Assembly: GCF_004352835.1 (NCBI RefSeq)
Contig: NZ_SJSB01000008.1
Coordinates: forward strand, 1-64,000
DNA from: Marinomonas flavescens
GTDB taxonomy: Bacteria > Pseudomonadota > Gammaproteobacteria > Pseudomonadales > Marinomonadaceae
Direction: 5' to 3'
DNA length: 64,000 nt
This document shows positions 26,422 to 34,871 of the stretch, one piece after another. A program made the translations under genes and the position numbers. The notes under the pieces are model-generated. The model searched no databases. It was not told where the DNA came from and saw only the letters and a program-made list of their open reading frames with translations. Positions within the stretch are counted from its first letter, which is position 1, and each line of letters begins with the position of its first letter.

Positions 26422-27885
26422 TTATTTGTATGCGTATGCGGGGCCATATTCAGCTAGCCCTACCATAATGTATGGATTTAAGCATTTGTCCTTAACGGAT
26501 TCTGCAAAAGTCCAGAGTTCCGTATATAAGGATTTTTTAACGTCATCATATTTTAAATTTCTTGCAAGGTTAATTAATTCATTGGGATCTGTTTCCAAAT
26601 TATAAAGTTCATCATGATCAAACGAGTTGTAAACAAGTTTCCATTTGTCATTGAATACGGCTCTTTGGATTCCATATATTTCATTACCATTGGTTTGGGT
26701 GAATGAATATTTTCGCCAATTATCTGGAGTTTTATCATCTAGGAACGGCAACAAACTTTTTCCAGTAAGGTTTGATGATTCTTCACCAATAAGGTCTAAG
26801 AAAGTGGGGGCAAAATCTGCTAGAGACACTGGTTCATCAACTGTGCGGTTTGGATTTTTAATGCCATTTTTCCAACTGATAACCGCTGGAATATGATAGG
26901 CGCCTTTAAATGCCGGTAAGCCTTTACACCAAAGGCCATGTTCACCATTATAATCGCCATGGTCACTGGTAAATAAAATGAGTGTGTCATCAAAATCATT
27001 TCGTTTTTTAAGTTCATCCAAGGCTAAGCCAAACAAATAGTCTTCATAAGTACAAAATGCCATGTAATGGCGTATGGCCTCTTTCTTTTCATCTATTGTT
27101 AATTGGTTGAATGCTTTTTGAGTTCTCTGATACAAATTTGGTTTATCGAGAAGGTTATCGAAATGAATATCTGTAAGCTCTATGTCTAGATCTTCATACA
27201 TATCTAGAAATCTTTGGGGTACAAAGTAAGGATCATGTGGGCCAAGTGTTCCAACGTAGTAAGCCCATGGCTCTCCACTATCTGGGATCTCACTCAATTT
27301 ATCTATTGTCGTATTCACTACCTTAAGATCATTAAATGGATCTTCTTTAATTCCATAATGATTAAAATTAGGGTATCCCGCTCTTTTTATTTGTCCTGTA
27401 TTTCGAGGAGTACGTTCATTTTCATCTCTTGTTTTTGCAAGTTCTTTATAAACATCCCAACCAGCGCTCATATGAGCTGTTGCTTTACTTGGTTTTGAGT
27501 ATTTATTTGAGGTAACAAATGCTTCTTTAAATCCATGATCTTCAGGACCTGTTTCACGGCTGACATGCCATTTTCCTGAAAACCACATTTCGTAACCTTG
27601 TTTTGCAAAACTTTCAGAAAACAGCTTAGTTCCTGCGGTTAGTCTATCGGACAATGTATTTTGCACCCACACATTGTTCCATACTCCATGTTCAGAAGGA
27701 TATTTGCCTGTGAAAAAGGTGGCTCGTGATGGGCAACAGTGAGGAGATGGGCAATGAGTGTTGGCAAAATGTAAGCCATCTTTCATCAAGGAGCGAATGT
27801 TAGGCATGCTAATAAGAGGGTTGGTCAGTGTATCGCCTCTTTGCTGATCTGTCATAAAGACAAATATGTTAGGTTTCTTCAGCAT
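26422..27885 (-). CDS. Formylglycine-dependent sulfatase without signal peptide
   Basis: S1-family sulfatase, 487 aa. The active site is C50-C51-P52-S53-R54, FMTDQQRGD gives metal ligand Asp13, GKWH and LFTSDHGDYNGEHGLW complete the core. There is no signal peptide: the protein begins MLKKPNIFVFMTD. It is most similar to the sulfatase at 30274 (same length, long shared blocks) and more distant from the 13727 enzyme. It lies upstream of SSS, porin and helix genes and begins with the shared promoter module. Inferred to remove a sulfate ester from imported galactan fragments in the cytosol. Confidence 0.88.
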   Translation of the reverse strand: MLKKPNIFVFMTDQQRGDTLTNPLISMPNIRSLMKDGLHFANTHCPSPHCCPSRATFFTGKYPSEHGVWNNVWVQNTLSDRLTAGTKLFSESFAKQGYEMWFSGKWHVSRETGPEDHGFKEAFVTSNKYSKPSKATAHMSAGWDVYKELAKTRDENERTPRNTGQIKRAGYPNFNHYGIKEDPFNDLKVVNTTIDKLSEIPDSGEPWAYYVGTLGPHDPYFVPQRFLDMYEDLDIELTDIHFDNLLDKPNLYQRTQKAFNQLTIDEKKEAIRHYMAFCTYEDYLFGLALDELKKRNDFDDTLILFTSDHGDYNGEHGLWCKGLPAFKGAYHIPAVISWKNGIKNPNRTVDEPVSLADFAPTFLDLIGEESSNLTGKSLLPFLDDKTPDNWRKYSFTQTNGNEIYGIQRAVFNDKWKLVYNSFDHDELYNLETDPNELINLARNLKYDDVKKSLYTELWTFAESVKDKCLNPYIMVGLAEYGPAYAYK

Positions 27886-27943
27886 GTGATTTCCCTATAA
27901 AGATTAAATCTATTTTTTTAATTATATTATCTTGAAAAATTAA

Positions 27944-28047
27944 TTATGCAGTAGTGTTTTATATTTGTATACCATGTTTTTAATAATATTCCGTAAAATT
28001 TTTATGGATATAAGGTATTAGTTGCGTGGATAGAACTAAAAGTTATG
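27944..28047 (-). promoter_or_regulatory. Conserved sulfatase promoter module, copy 2
   Basis: Aligns without gaps to 31794-31897 over about 104 bases, with TTATGCA, TTTTATATTTGTA, GGATATAAG and CTAAAAGTTATG in register. On the minus strand the TGCATAA box lies about 59 bp from the sulfatase ATG and the CATAACTTTTAG block about 150 bp away, a layout expected for an activator-dependent promoter. Confidence 0.7.
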
Positions 28048-28223
28048 CCTATTGTTTTTTTCAATGATGGTTAGTTTTTATAATAGGTAATGGGATTGTT
28101 TTATTCAGAGTTTGAGTCTTTATTGATTTATTTTTCATGGGAAAAAAATATCTATTACAGATTTTTTTTATTTTTTAAGGGTAGGTTTTTAGGAAGAGAG
28201 TGTGATGAGGCCTGAATATTATT

Positions 28224-28274
28224 AAACAGTATAAAATAGAGATGGTAACTGTATGTCTCTATTTTATACTGTTT
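28224..28274 (-). terminator. Perfect 19-bp hairpin after GH110 gene
   Basis: Arms 28224-28242 and 28256-28274 pair perfectly around a 13-nt loop, 13 bases beyond the GH110 stop. Strong enough to end transcription or block exonucleases even without a long U-run. Confidence 0.7.
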
Positions 28275-28287
28275 GGTGATGAGTTGA

Positions 28288-30066
28288 TTAAATTAAATTA
28301 AAACCAATATTGCTTTCGTTGATCAAGTTGTTAACTTTTTCTCTTTTAATTAATCGTGGCGTTATAAAGTTAACCGATTGGTTGTTTTTAATAGAGGCGC
28401 TGTTAACAGAAATCAGATTTATCGTAGGGGATTCGCTGATAGTCTCTGAAGTGGTTGAGGTCGATGTGATGCTATTATTTTCAATTGTTAAGCTGCCCAC
28501 GGAGCTTGAGTACGCAAGCAGTCCATTAAGGCTATTAATTTTGTTATCTATAAATGAGATGTGTCCATGATATGGTTTGATACCGTGTTTCTGATTTTCT
28601 GTTAACTTCACTAATGCATACAAAGGATATGCGTTTATGTCTGAAAATCCTACTTGATCAAATACATTGTTACGGATAGTGACATCTTGAGTACCGCTTG
28701 ATTCATACCAAAAGTCATTATCTCCAACTAAAAGAACACTGTGCATTTGATTATTAAAATAGTTATCTGTGATTTCAACCTTCCCTTTGGTTGTTGTTAA
28801 AGCGCCACGGGCTCTATTTTTTTCAATGGTGTTGTTTTTGAAGATAACATTAGGCTGCCAGGTTAAATTTTCTAATGTCATCTCGAATGATGGCAACTCT
28901 TCTGGTATTTCAGTAAAGCTTATCAAAAAGACCTTGCTATTAATCGCTTTTACTTCTTTGACTGTCGTTTCAAAAAAAGAAGAGATGGTCTCTTTTTTGG
29001 TGAAGGCTACCTTGTCTCCAGGATCTGCAAACACTATCCCTTCTTGTTGAAAATGGCTTATGGATGCTAAAAACGTATTATTACCAATATAAGAATCAAT
29101 ATTTACATAAGCGCCATGGACATTAATTCCATCATCAAGCATATGATCTAGTTGACAGTTTTCAACAATAATATCGCCCTTACAGTTCATGAAATGAGTT
29201 GCATCTGCTCGTGTAGATACAATGCGATCATGGGAAGGGGTGACGCTATAGTGAGAAACTTTAATATTTTCTGTCCGTTCGACAATGAGAGACATGCCGC
29301 CAGCGGTATGGATGGTAATATTTTCTAAAATAATATTTTTGCAATCAATAATATGTATCCCAGGAATATTCCTGTTCAATGACCTTTCGCCATAAGTGAT
29401 CCAAATTCCACCGACAGGGATAGGCAGTGCATTGTCTCCAAGTTGTGAAAATTCTACCAGATCATTACCAAGGTCAATGGCATGTGGGTAGTTTTTCGTC
29501 TCGTAAAGGTGTGCGTTTAAAATAGGGGCTGTGGTTTTCTTATCAAACACAATGTTTTGTCCAACTTGAACCCATTGTTCAAAACGTTTGAATAGAATTT
29601 GGTTGTTTTCAATTTTATAAGGGTAAAGTTCTGCGTTTATTTTTGCCGTAAAGCTTTTTTTATCCAAATCAGATGATACAACTTCTAACTCAGAATGAAA
29701 TGGCATGATGAAATCAACGCTAAAGTTTTTAAGCGTTACATTGCTAGAGTCTTCAATTGCAAATGGGATGACCTCATCATAAAAAATGAATGATGAACCA
29801 TTTCCGTTGATAGTTAGGCCATTCAGGTTTTTTATATAAAAAGCAATTCGTTTTAGGCCGTCATCATGGTTTGCAATATTTTTATAGCTTTCGAATGCAT
29901 ACTTTCTTGATATCTTATAGATCCCTTTGGGAAAGTCTAAGGTTGCATTATCCATGCCTTCGATTGATGTTAATATTTCGCTTAATTTTAAAGTTATGTC
30001 TGTATTGGGTAATATTCCATGAGAGGATACATCTATATTTTTTTGTTTTATATCATTTAGATTCAT
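28288..30066 (-). CDS. GH110-type alpha-1,3-galactosidase
   Basis: 592 aa, right-handed beta-helix with two insertions, no signal peptide. STRADATHF (284-292) and HMLDDGINVHGAY (308-320) are the GH110 signature; Asp288, Asp311 and Asp312 are the candidate catalytic acids. Family knowledge: GH110 enzymes remove terminal alpha-1,3-linked galactose by inversion, and marine members act on carrageenan-derived fragments after desulfation. That fits the cytosolic sulfatases on both sides. Galactose released here would feed GalK. It lies between two sulfatase genes, with hairpins both before and after, so it probably has its own message. AGGA precedes the ATG. Confidence 0.85.
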   Translation of the reverse strand: MNLNDIKQKNIDVSSHGILPNTDITLKLSEILTSIEGMDNATLDFPKGIYKISRKYAFESYKNIANHDDGLKRIAFYIKNLNGLTINGNGSSFIFYDEVIPFAIEDSSNVTLKNFSVDFIMPFHSELEVVSSDLDKKSFTAKINAELYPYKIENNQILFKRFEQWVQVGQNIVFDKKTTAPILNAHLYETKNYPHAIDLGNDLVEFSQLGDNALPIPVGGIWITYGERSLNRNIPGIHIIDCKNIILENITIHTAGGMSLIVERTENIKVSHYSVTPSHDRIVSTRADATHFMNCKGDIIVENCQLDHMLDDGINVHGAYVNIDSYIGNNTFLASISHFQQEGIVFADPGDKVAFTKKETISSFFETTVKEVKAINSKVFLISFTEIPEELPSFEMTLENLTWQPNVIFKNNTIEKNRARGALTTTKGKVEITDNYFNNQMHSVLLVGDNDFWYESSGTQDVTIRNNVFDQVGFSDINAYPLYALVKLTENQKHGIKPYHGHISFIDNKINSLNGLLAYSSSVGSLTIENNSITSTSTTSETISESPTINLISVNSASIKNNQSVNFITPRLIKREKVNNLINESNIGFNLI

Positions 30067-30211
30067 TAAGTAATCCTGCTTTATGTTATCAATTTAGAAT
30101 AAACGAGTGCTGTTTATGTATGAAAGGGCTTTGTGTCGATTGTTTGTATCAGATGTTTGATTGTGAGCACATTTATCAAAAAATACAGATAAATAATCAT
30201 AGTGATGTGTA

Positions 30212-30247
30212 AGGTTCAAGAACTTAGCAAGTTAAGTTCTTGAACCT
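30212..30247 (-). terminator. Perfect 15-bp hairpin between sulfatase and GH110
   Basis: AGGTTCAAGAACTTA (30212-30226) and TAAGTTCTTGAACCT (30233-30247) with a 6-nt loop. Located 26 bases past the sulfatase stop, before the GH110 start. Confidence 0.65.
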
Positions 30248-30273
30248 ACAGTGTTGTTTATGATCGCTTCGTA

Positions 30274-31737
30274 TTATTTATAAGCATAGGCGGGGCCATA
30301 TGCAGCGAGTCCAACCATGATATAAGGGTTTAAGCACTTATCATTAACAGACTCAGCAAAAGACCATAATTCTATGTACAGTGTTTTTTTAATAGAATCA
30401 TACTTGTCATTGCTAGCTAGATTTACCAATTCGTCAGGATCATCTTCTAGGTTATAAAGCTCATCATGATCAAACGAGTTGTAAACAAGCTTCCATTTAT
30501 CACTGAATACCGCTCTTTGAATGCCATATATTTCATTACCATTGGTTTGAGTAAATGAATACTCTCGCCATTTTTCTGGTTGTTCGTCATTAATGAAAGG
30601 CACTAGGCTCTTACCTGTCAGGGTTGGGGTGTCTTCACCAATAAGTTCTAAAAATGTAGGAGCAAAATCAGCAAGAGAAACTGGCTCAGAAATTGTTCGA
30701 TTAGGATTTTTAATGCCATTCTTCCAGCTAATAATCGCAGGAATATGATATGCACCTTTAAAGGCGGGCAATCCCTTACACCATAGGCCGTGCTCTCCAT
30801 TGTAATCACCATGATCACTGGTGAGTAAAATTAGAGTGTCATCGAAGTCATTTCGTTTTTTAATCGTTTCTATTACCAAACCGAATAAATAATCTTCGTA
30901 GGTGCAAAAGGCCATATAGTGAAGAATGGCGTCTTTTTTCTCTGCTACTGTTAATTGGTTAAACGCTTTCTGAGTTCGTTGATATAAATGAGGCTTATCC
31001 TGCAGATCATCAAAATGAATGTCGCTAAGTTCAATATCGACGTCTTTATACATATCTAAAAAGCGTTGCGGTACAAAATAGGGGTCGTGTGGACCTAGAG
31101 TCCCTATATAGTACATCCATGGTTGTCCGTCTTCTGGAATTTCTTTTAATTTTTCGATTGCAGCATTTACGACATCAAGGTCATTGAACGGATTTTCTTT
31201 CATGCCGTAGTGATTGTAGGTTGGATATCCCGGACGTTTTATCTGCCCCATTGCTCTGGGAGCATTTGTATTTTCGTCTAGGGTTTCTGCTAGTTTTTTA
31301 TAGACTTCCCAGCCTGCACTCATATGTGCTGTTGCTTCGTCTGGCTTGGTGTTTTTATTTGAAGTGACATAGTTTTCTTCAAAACCATGATCTTCAGGGC
31401 CTGTTTTGAAGCTGACATGCCATTTGCCAGAATACCCTAAGTAGTAGTTCTGCTTTGCAAAAGACTCTGAGAATAAGGTTGTTCCAGGGTTCAATCGATC
31501 GGATAAAGTGTTTTGTACGCAAACATTGTTCCAGACGCCATGTTCAGTTGGGTACTGGCCTGTAAAGAAGGTGGCTCGTGATGGGCAGCAATGTGGGGAT
31601 GGGCAATGTGTATTTTCAAAATGTAAGCCATCTTTCATAAGAGCGCGCATATTTGGCATTTTTATCAACGGGTTAGTTAGTGAATCTCCGCGTTGTTGAT
31701 CTGTCATAAATACCAATATATTAGGTGTTTTTTGCAT
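30274..31737 (-). CDS. Formylglycine-dependent sulfatase without signal peptide
   Basis: S1-family sulfatase, 487 aa, closest to the 26422 enzyme. Formylglycine Cys50 is in CCPSR, metal Asp13 in FMTDQQRGD, then GKWH and LLTSDHGDYNGEHGLW. The C-terminus YGPAYAYK is shared with its paralogue. No export signal, therefore cytosolic like GH110 next to it. Its upstream region carries the third copy of the promoter module. A hairpin after the stop probably uncouples it from GH110. The two close paralogues may remove sulfate at different positions of one oligosaccharide; this is inference. Confidence 0.88.
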   Translation of the reverse strand: MQKTPNILVFMTDQQRGDSLTNPLIKMPNMRALMKDGLHFENTHCPSPHCCPSRATFFTGQYPTEHGVWNNVCVQNTLSDRLNPGTTLFSESFAKQNYYLGYSGKWHVSFKTGPEDHGFEENYVTSNKNTKPDEATAHMSAGWEVYKKLAETLDENTNAPRAMGQIKRPGYPTYNHYGMKENPFNDLDVVNAAIEKLKEIPEDGQPWMYYIGTLGPHDPYFVPQRFLDMYKDVDIELSDIHFDDLQDKPHLYQRTQKAFNQLTVAEKKDAILHYMAFCTYEDYLFGLVIETIKKRNDFDDTLILLTSDHGDYNGEHGLWCKGLPAFKGAYHIPAIISWKNGIKNPNRTISEPVSLADFAPTFLELIGEDTPTLTGKSLVPFINDEQPEKWREYSFTQTNGNEIYGIQRAVFSDKWKLVYNSFDHDELYNLEDDPDELVNLASNDKYDSIKKTLYIELWSFAESVNDKCLNPYIMVGLAAYGPAYAYK

Positions 31738-31793
31738 AGGTAGATCCTATTAAATTTAAACTTATAGCTGTTTTATTATTAAATAAAAATTAA

Positions 31794-31897
31794 TTATGCA
31801 GCAGCATTTTATATTTGTACACCTTGTTTTATAAGATTGGTTTTATTTTTCTCTTGGATATAAGTTATTTGTCTTGTAGGTAGATCTAAAAGTTATG
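31794..31897 (-). promoter_or_regulatory. Conserved sulfatase promoter module, copy 3
   Basis: Same blocks and same spacing as copy 2 (constant offset of 3850 bases), with the TGCATAA box about 57 bp before the ATG. It lies between this sulfatase and the AraC-family gene at 32005, whose product is the nearest candidate activator. Confidence 0.7.
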
Positions 31898-32004
31898 ACT
31901 GAGGTTATAATAAAAATAGATTGAAGTTTTTATTTTTAAGGTTTTGTTGATTAATATTAAATAAAATATTTTTGAAAAAGTATTTTGTTTTAATCTAATT
32001 GATA

Positions 32005-32856
32005 TTATTTTTTTGTTTTCGATGGGGGGAAGCCAAATTTATTTTTAAAGGCTTTACTGAAATGGAATGCATCGTAGAAATTAAATTCTGAAGCCACTTG
32101 ATTAACAGTATAGTTTTTATATTTTATAAGTGATTTTGATGCGGTAAGTCGAGTATTTAAATAATATTCTTTAGGGGACTGTTGAGTATACTTTAAAAAC
32201 ATTTTTCTTAAGTGTTGTTCTGTACATTCTGCAATTTCAGCCATTTCTTTTACCGTCCATTTTTTTGTCATATTCAGATGTATTTGAGTAATGACTTCCT
32301 GGACTTTTTTTAGGTTCTTATCTTGCTCGCTGACTTTGCTTAATGCGAGCCAGTGATAAATGGTTTTGGTTAAACTGGCAGTCGCCAGATGTCGATAGGT
32401 TGATTCCGTTTTCTGAAATAGCTCAACAATATCTGTCATTTCCCTATGAAAGAATTCATTGTTTGTCAGTGTTATTAGGTGGTCGTAGATTAGGTTGATT
32501 GCGCCATTAGGAATGAACTCCATCAGGAAGACTTCCCAGATCAGGCCTTTGCAACGGTAACTACGGATTGTAGTAGGGTGCAGAAAAATGACAGTACTTC
32601 CCTCTAGCTGTATCACTTCCCCAGTAGACAGCTCTATTTCACCGTGACCTTGTTTTGTGTACAGCGCAATGACGCTGCCTTCAAGCAGAGGGCGTAGACG
32701 ATCCTTAGGCCATTCAACCTGATAGTTTTTGTCTGCCAAGGTGTTCCATAAGGCCAATAGGGTGATGCCACTGGAAGCTACCGTGTTATTTATGACGATA
32801 GGGATGTTAAATGTTGTTTCGTTTTTTACATGCAAATGATCATTCATTCCATTCAT
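32005..32856 (-). CDS. AraC-family transcriptional regulator
   Basis: 283 aa. The N-terminal half is cupin-like (sugar-sensing type, with HGEIELSTGEVIQLEGS). The C-terminal AraC/XylS DNA-binding domain has two helix-turn-helix units: WTVKEMAEIAECTEQHLRKMF (about 193-213) and VNQVASEFNFYDAFHFSKAF near the end. Divergent from the SSS gene at 33009 and 270 bases upstream of a sulfatase. Probable activator of the sulfatase modules and/or the SSS-yidJ operon, inferred from position. E. coli yidL, also an AraC-type gene, has the same neighbours. The start could equally be the fourth codon (ATG, 32847). Confidence 0.85.
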   Translation of the reverse strand: MNGMNDHLHVKNETTFNIPIVINNTVASSGITLLALWNTLADKNYQVEWPKDRLRPLLEGSVIALYTKQGHGEIELSTGEVIQLEGSTVIFLHPTTIRSYRCKGLIWEVFLMEFIPNGAINLIYDHLITLTNNEFFHREMTDIVELFQKTESTYRHLATASLTKTIYHWLALSKVSEQDKNLKKVQEVITQIHLNMTKKWTVKEMAEIAECTEQHLRKMFLKYTQQSPKEYYLNTRLTASKSLIKYKNYTVNQVASEFNFYDAFHFSKAFKNKFGFPPSKTKK

Positions 32857-33008
32857 TTATGTTGTTACTTAAGTAAAATTCGATGATAGCAGCTATTAAC
32901 GATGATTTTTAACTTAAAATTGTCTGCGCAATCTGCTTAGCATAAATAGAGTCGTTATTTATTTTATGCACCTCATATAAATCCAATAATAAGAAGGTGG
33001 AGATCAAG

Positions 33009-34757
33009 ATGTTTACTTTAATGTCTTTTGTCTTTTTTACTGCACTGGTTGCAGTAATTTCGTATATAAAAACAAGGAAAGACAACCTAAATACTGAAAA
33101 TGGTTACTTCCTTGCAGGGCGGAGCTTACCTTGGTATGTGATAGCAGGGTCTTTGTTCCTTACTAATATCTCAGCTGAGCAATTAACAGGTTTGAATGCA
33201 AACGCGTTTGCTAACGGTGCTAACGTCATGGCGTGGGAAACCACTTCAGCATTAACCTTAATCATTCTTGCTTTCGTTTTTCTGCCTCGTTATCTCAAGT
33301 CTGGGATTACGACGGTTCCTCAATTTTTAGAGTTGCGTTATGGCAAGCGTATGAGGGTCGTATCTTCTGCGATTTTTATCTATGCCATCGTCATTGGCTT
33401 TTTGCCATTTGTGCTTTATGCCGGCGCGATTACGCTCGGAAAGCTTTTCAATGTTAGTCAATTGTTCGGTACGTCAGATTATGCCACCACTTGGATTATG
33501 GTGATATTAATCGGTGTGATTGGCGGTATTTATGCTGTGTTTGGTGGTCTAAAAGCCGTTGCAGTCTCGGATACGGTTAATGGTATCGGCTTGCTTCTTG
33601 CTGGTATGTTAGTGCCTGCTATTGGTTTGTATCAATTGGGTTCAGGCAGTATTGGAGATGGTTTTTCAATTCTTCTAGCAGATGCTCCACAGCGTATGGA
33701 TGCGGTAGGCTTAACTGATAGTGCTAATGTTCCGTGGCACGGTCTGATTTCTGGTGTGATCATCATTAACTTGTTTTATTGGTGTACCAACCAAGCCATT
33801 GTTCAGCGTGCTTTTGCCGCTAAAAATTTAGCAGAAGGCCAAAAGGGTGTATTGGCCGCCGGGGCGCTAAAAATCATTGGCGTTGTCATGCTTGTGTTAC
33901 CTGGAATTATTGCGTGGCATATGTTTCAACGCGGTATGATTGACATTCCTTTCAAAGTTGTTGATGGCGTCACCACGAACATCCTGAATAGCGATATGTC
34001 ATACCCAATTTTGGTACGTGAAGTACTTCCTACTTGGTTGACTGGATTCTTTGGTGCTGCATTATTTGGTGCGGTATTGAGTTCGTTTAATAGTGGTGTA
34101 AACAGTCTTTCGACAATCATTAGTTTAGATATCTATAAACAACTAATTAGACCTGATGCTACCGATGCACAGACAGTGCGAATTGGTCGTCTGTTTGGTA
34201 TTGCGACCATCATTATCTGTATCATTATTGCACCGTTTATCGCGACATCTGATAGTTTGTATACCTTGATGAGAACGATAATGGCGGTCATTAATGTACC
34301 TATTTTTGCTGTTATCCTTATGGGTGTGTTATCGAAAAGAGCCCCTGCTATTGCTGGTTATATTGGCTTAGTGTTCGGTATGGTTTTCTTTTATACAGCG
34401 CATTTCGTATTTCATGATGATTTAGGTTTTATAAAGCTGCATTGGCTAAATTTGGTTGGTTTAAATCTAGTTCTTATGCTGCTTATTATGACGGTTGTTC
34501 GTTATATCAAACCATTAGATAAGCCTTATGTTCAAAAAGATGCGCAAATGGTCAATGTGACTCCTTGGAAGCATGGTAAATTGGCAGGCTGGGTATTGGT
34601 TTTTGCCTTTATTCTTCTTTATGCTGCGTTTTCCCCTCTTGGATTAACATCGCCTACTGGTTCTATCTTTAAGGTTATTTTGGTAACCGCTGTTGGCTTA
34701 GGATTTATGTATGTTATTTACAAAGTATATAAAAAGCTGACTATCTCAGAAAAGTAA
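33009..34757 (+). CDS. Sodium:solute symporter (SSS family, YidK-like)
   Basis: 582 aa from the ATG at 33009. A GTG at 32997 lies inside the AAGGTGG ribosome binding site (32994-33000) and is rejected. It has the SSS signatures GYFLAGRSLPW, LTNISAEQLTGLNANAF and YAVFGGLKAVAVSDTVNGIG, about 13-14 hydrophobic segments, and a cytoplasmic loop between. It is divergent from the AraC gene and upstream of the YidJ-type sulfatase with a hairpin between. The E. coli counterparts yidK and yidJ are also neighbours. Probable uptake system for the substrate of that sulfatase. Confidence 0.9.
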   Translation: MFTLMSFVFFTALVAVISYIKTRKDNLNTENGYFLAGRSLPWYVIAGSLFLTNISAEQLTGLNANAFANGANVMAWETTSALTLIILAFVFLPRYLKSGITTVPQFLELRYGKRMRVVSSAIFIYAIVIGFLPFVLYAGAITLGKLFNVSQLFGTSDYATTWIMVILIGVIGGIYAVFGGLKAVAVSDTVNGIGLLLAGMLVPAIGLYQLGSGSIGDGFSILLADAPQRMDAVGLTDSANVPWHGLISGVIIINLFYWCTNQAIVQRAFAAKNLAEGQKGVLAAGALKIIGVVMLVLPGIIAWHMFQRGMIDIPFKVVDGVTTNILNSDMSYPILVREVLPTWLTGFFGAALFGAVLSSFNSGVNSLSTIISLDIYKQLIRPDATDAQTVRIGRLFGIATIIICIIIAPFIATSDSLYTLMRTIMAVINVPIFAVILMGVLSKRAPAIAGYIGLVFGMVFFYTAHFVFHDDLGFIKLHWLNLVGLNLVLMLLIMTVVRYIKPLDKPYVQKDAQMVNVTPWKHGKLAGWVLVFAFILLYAAFSPLGLTSPTGSIFKVILVTAVGLGFMYVIYKVYKKLTISEK

Positions 34758-34775
34758 TCGTTACTTTACACTGTA

Positions 34776-34838
34776 AGAGATTGTTTTTATTGCCCATTAA
34801 AAGTCGCAGCTATTATGGCTTTTAATGGGTCAATCTCT
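34776..34838 (+). terminator. Long imperfect hairpin between SSS and yidJ-like genes
   Basis: AGAGATTG and CCCATTAAAAG pair with CTTTTAATGGG and CAATCTCT further on. No U-run follows. It may balance expression of the two genes rather than end the transcript. Confidence 0.5.
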
Positions 34839-34871
34839 TGTTTTCTCAGTTAAATGCACTCAGGAGTGACA

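Larger units (their letters stand above)
27886..28287. other. Intergenic region with sulfatase promoter and GH110 terminator
   Basis: About 400 bases without a gene. The low-coordinate part carries the sulfatase promoter module; the high-coordinate end has the GH110 terminator hairpin. The middle is A+T-rich and I see nothing else in it. Confidence 0.7.
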
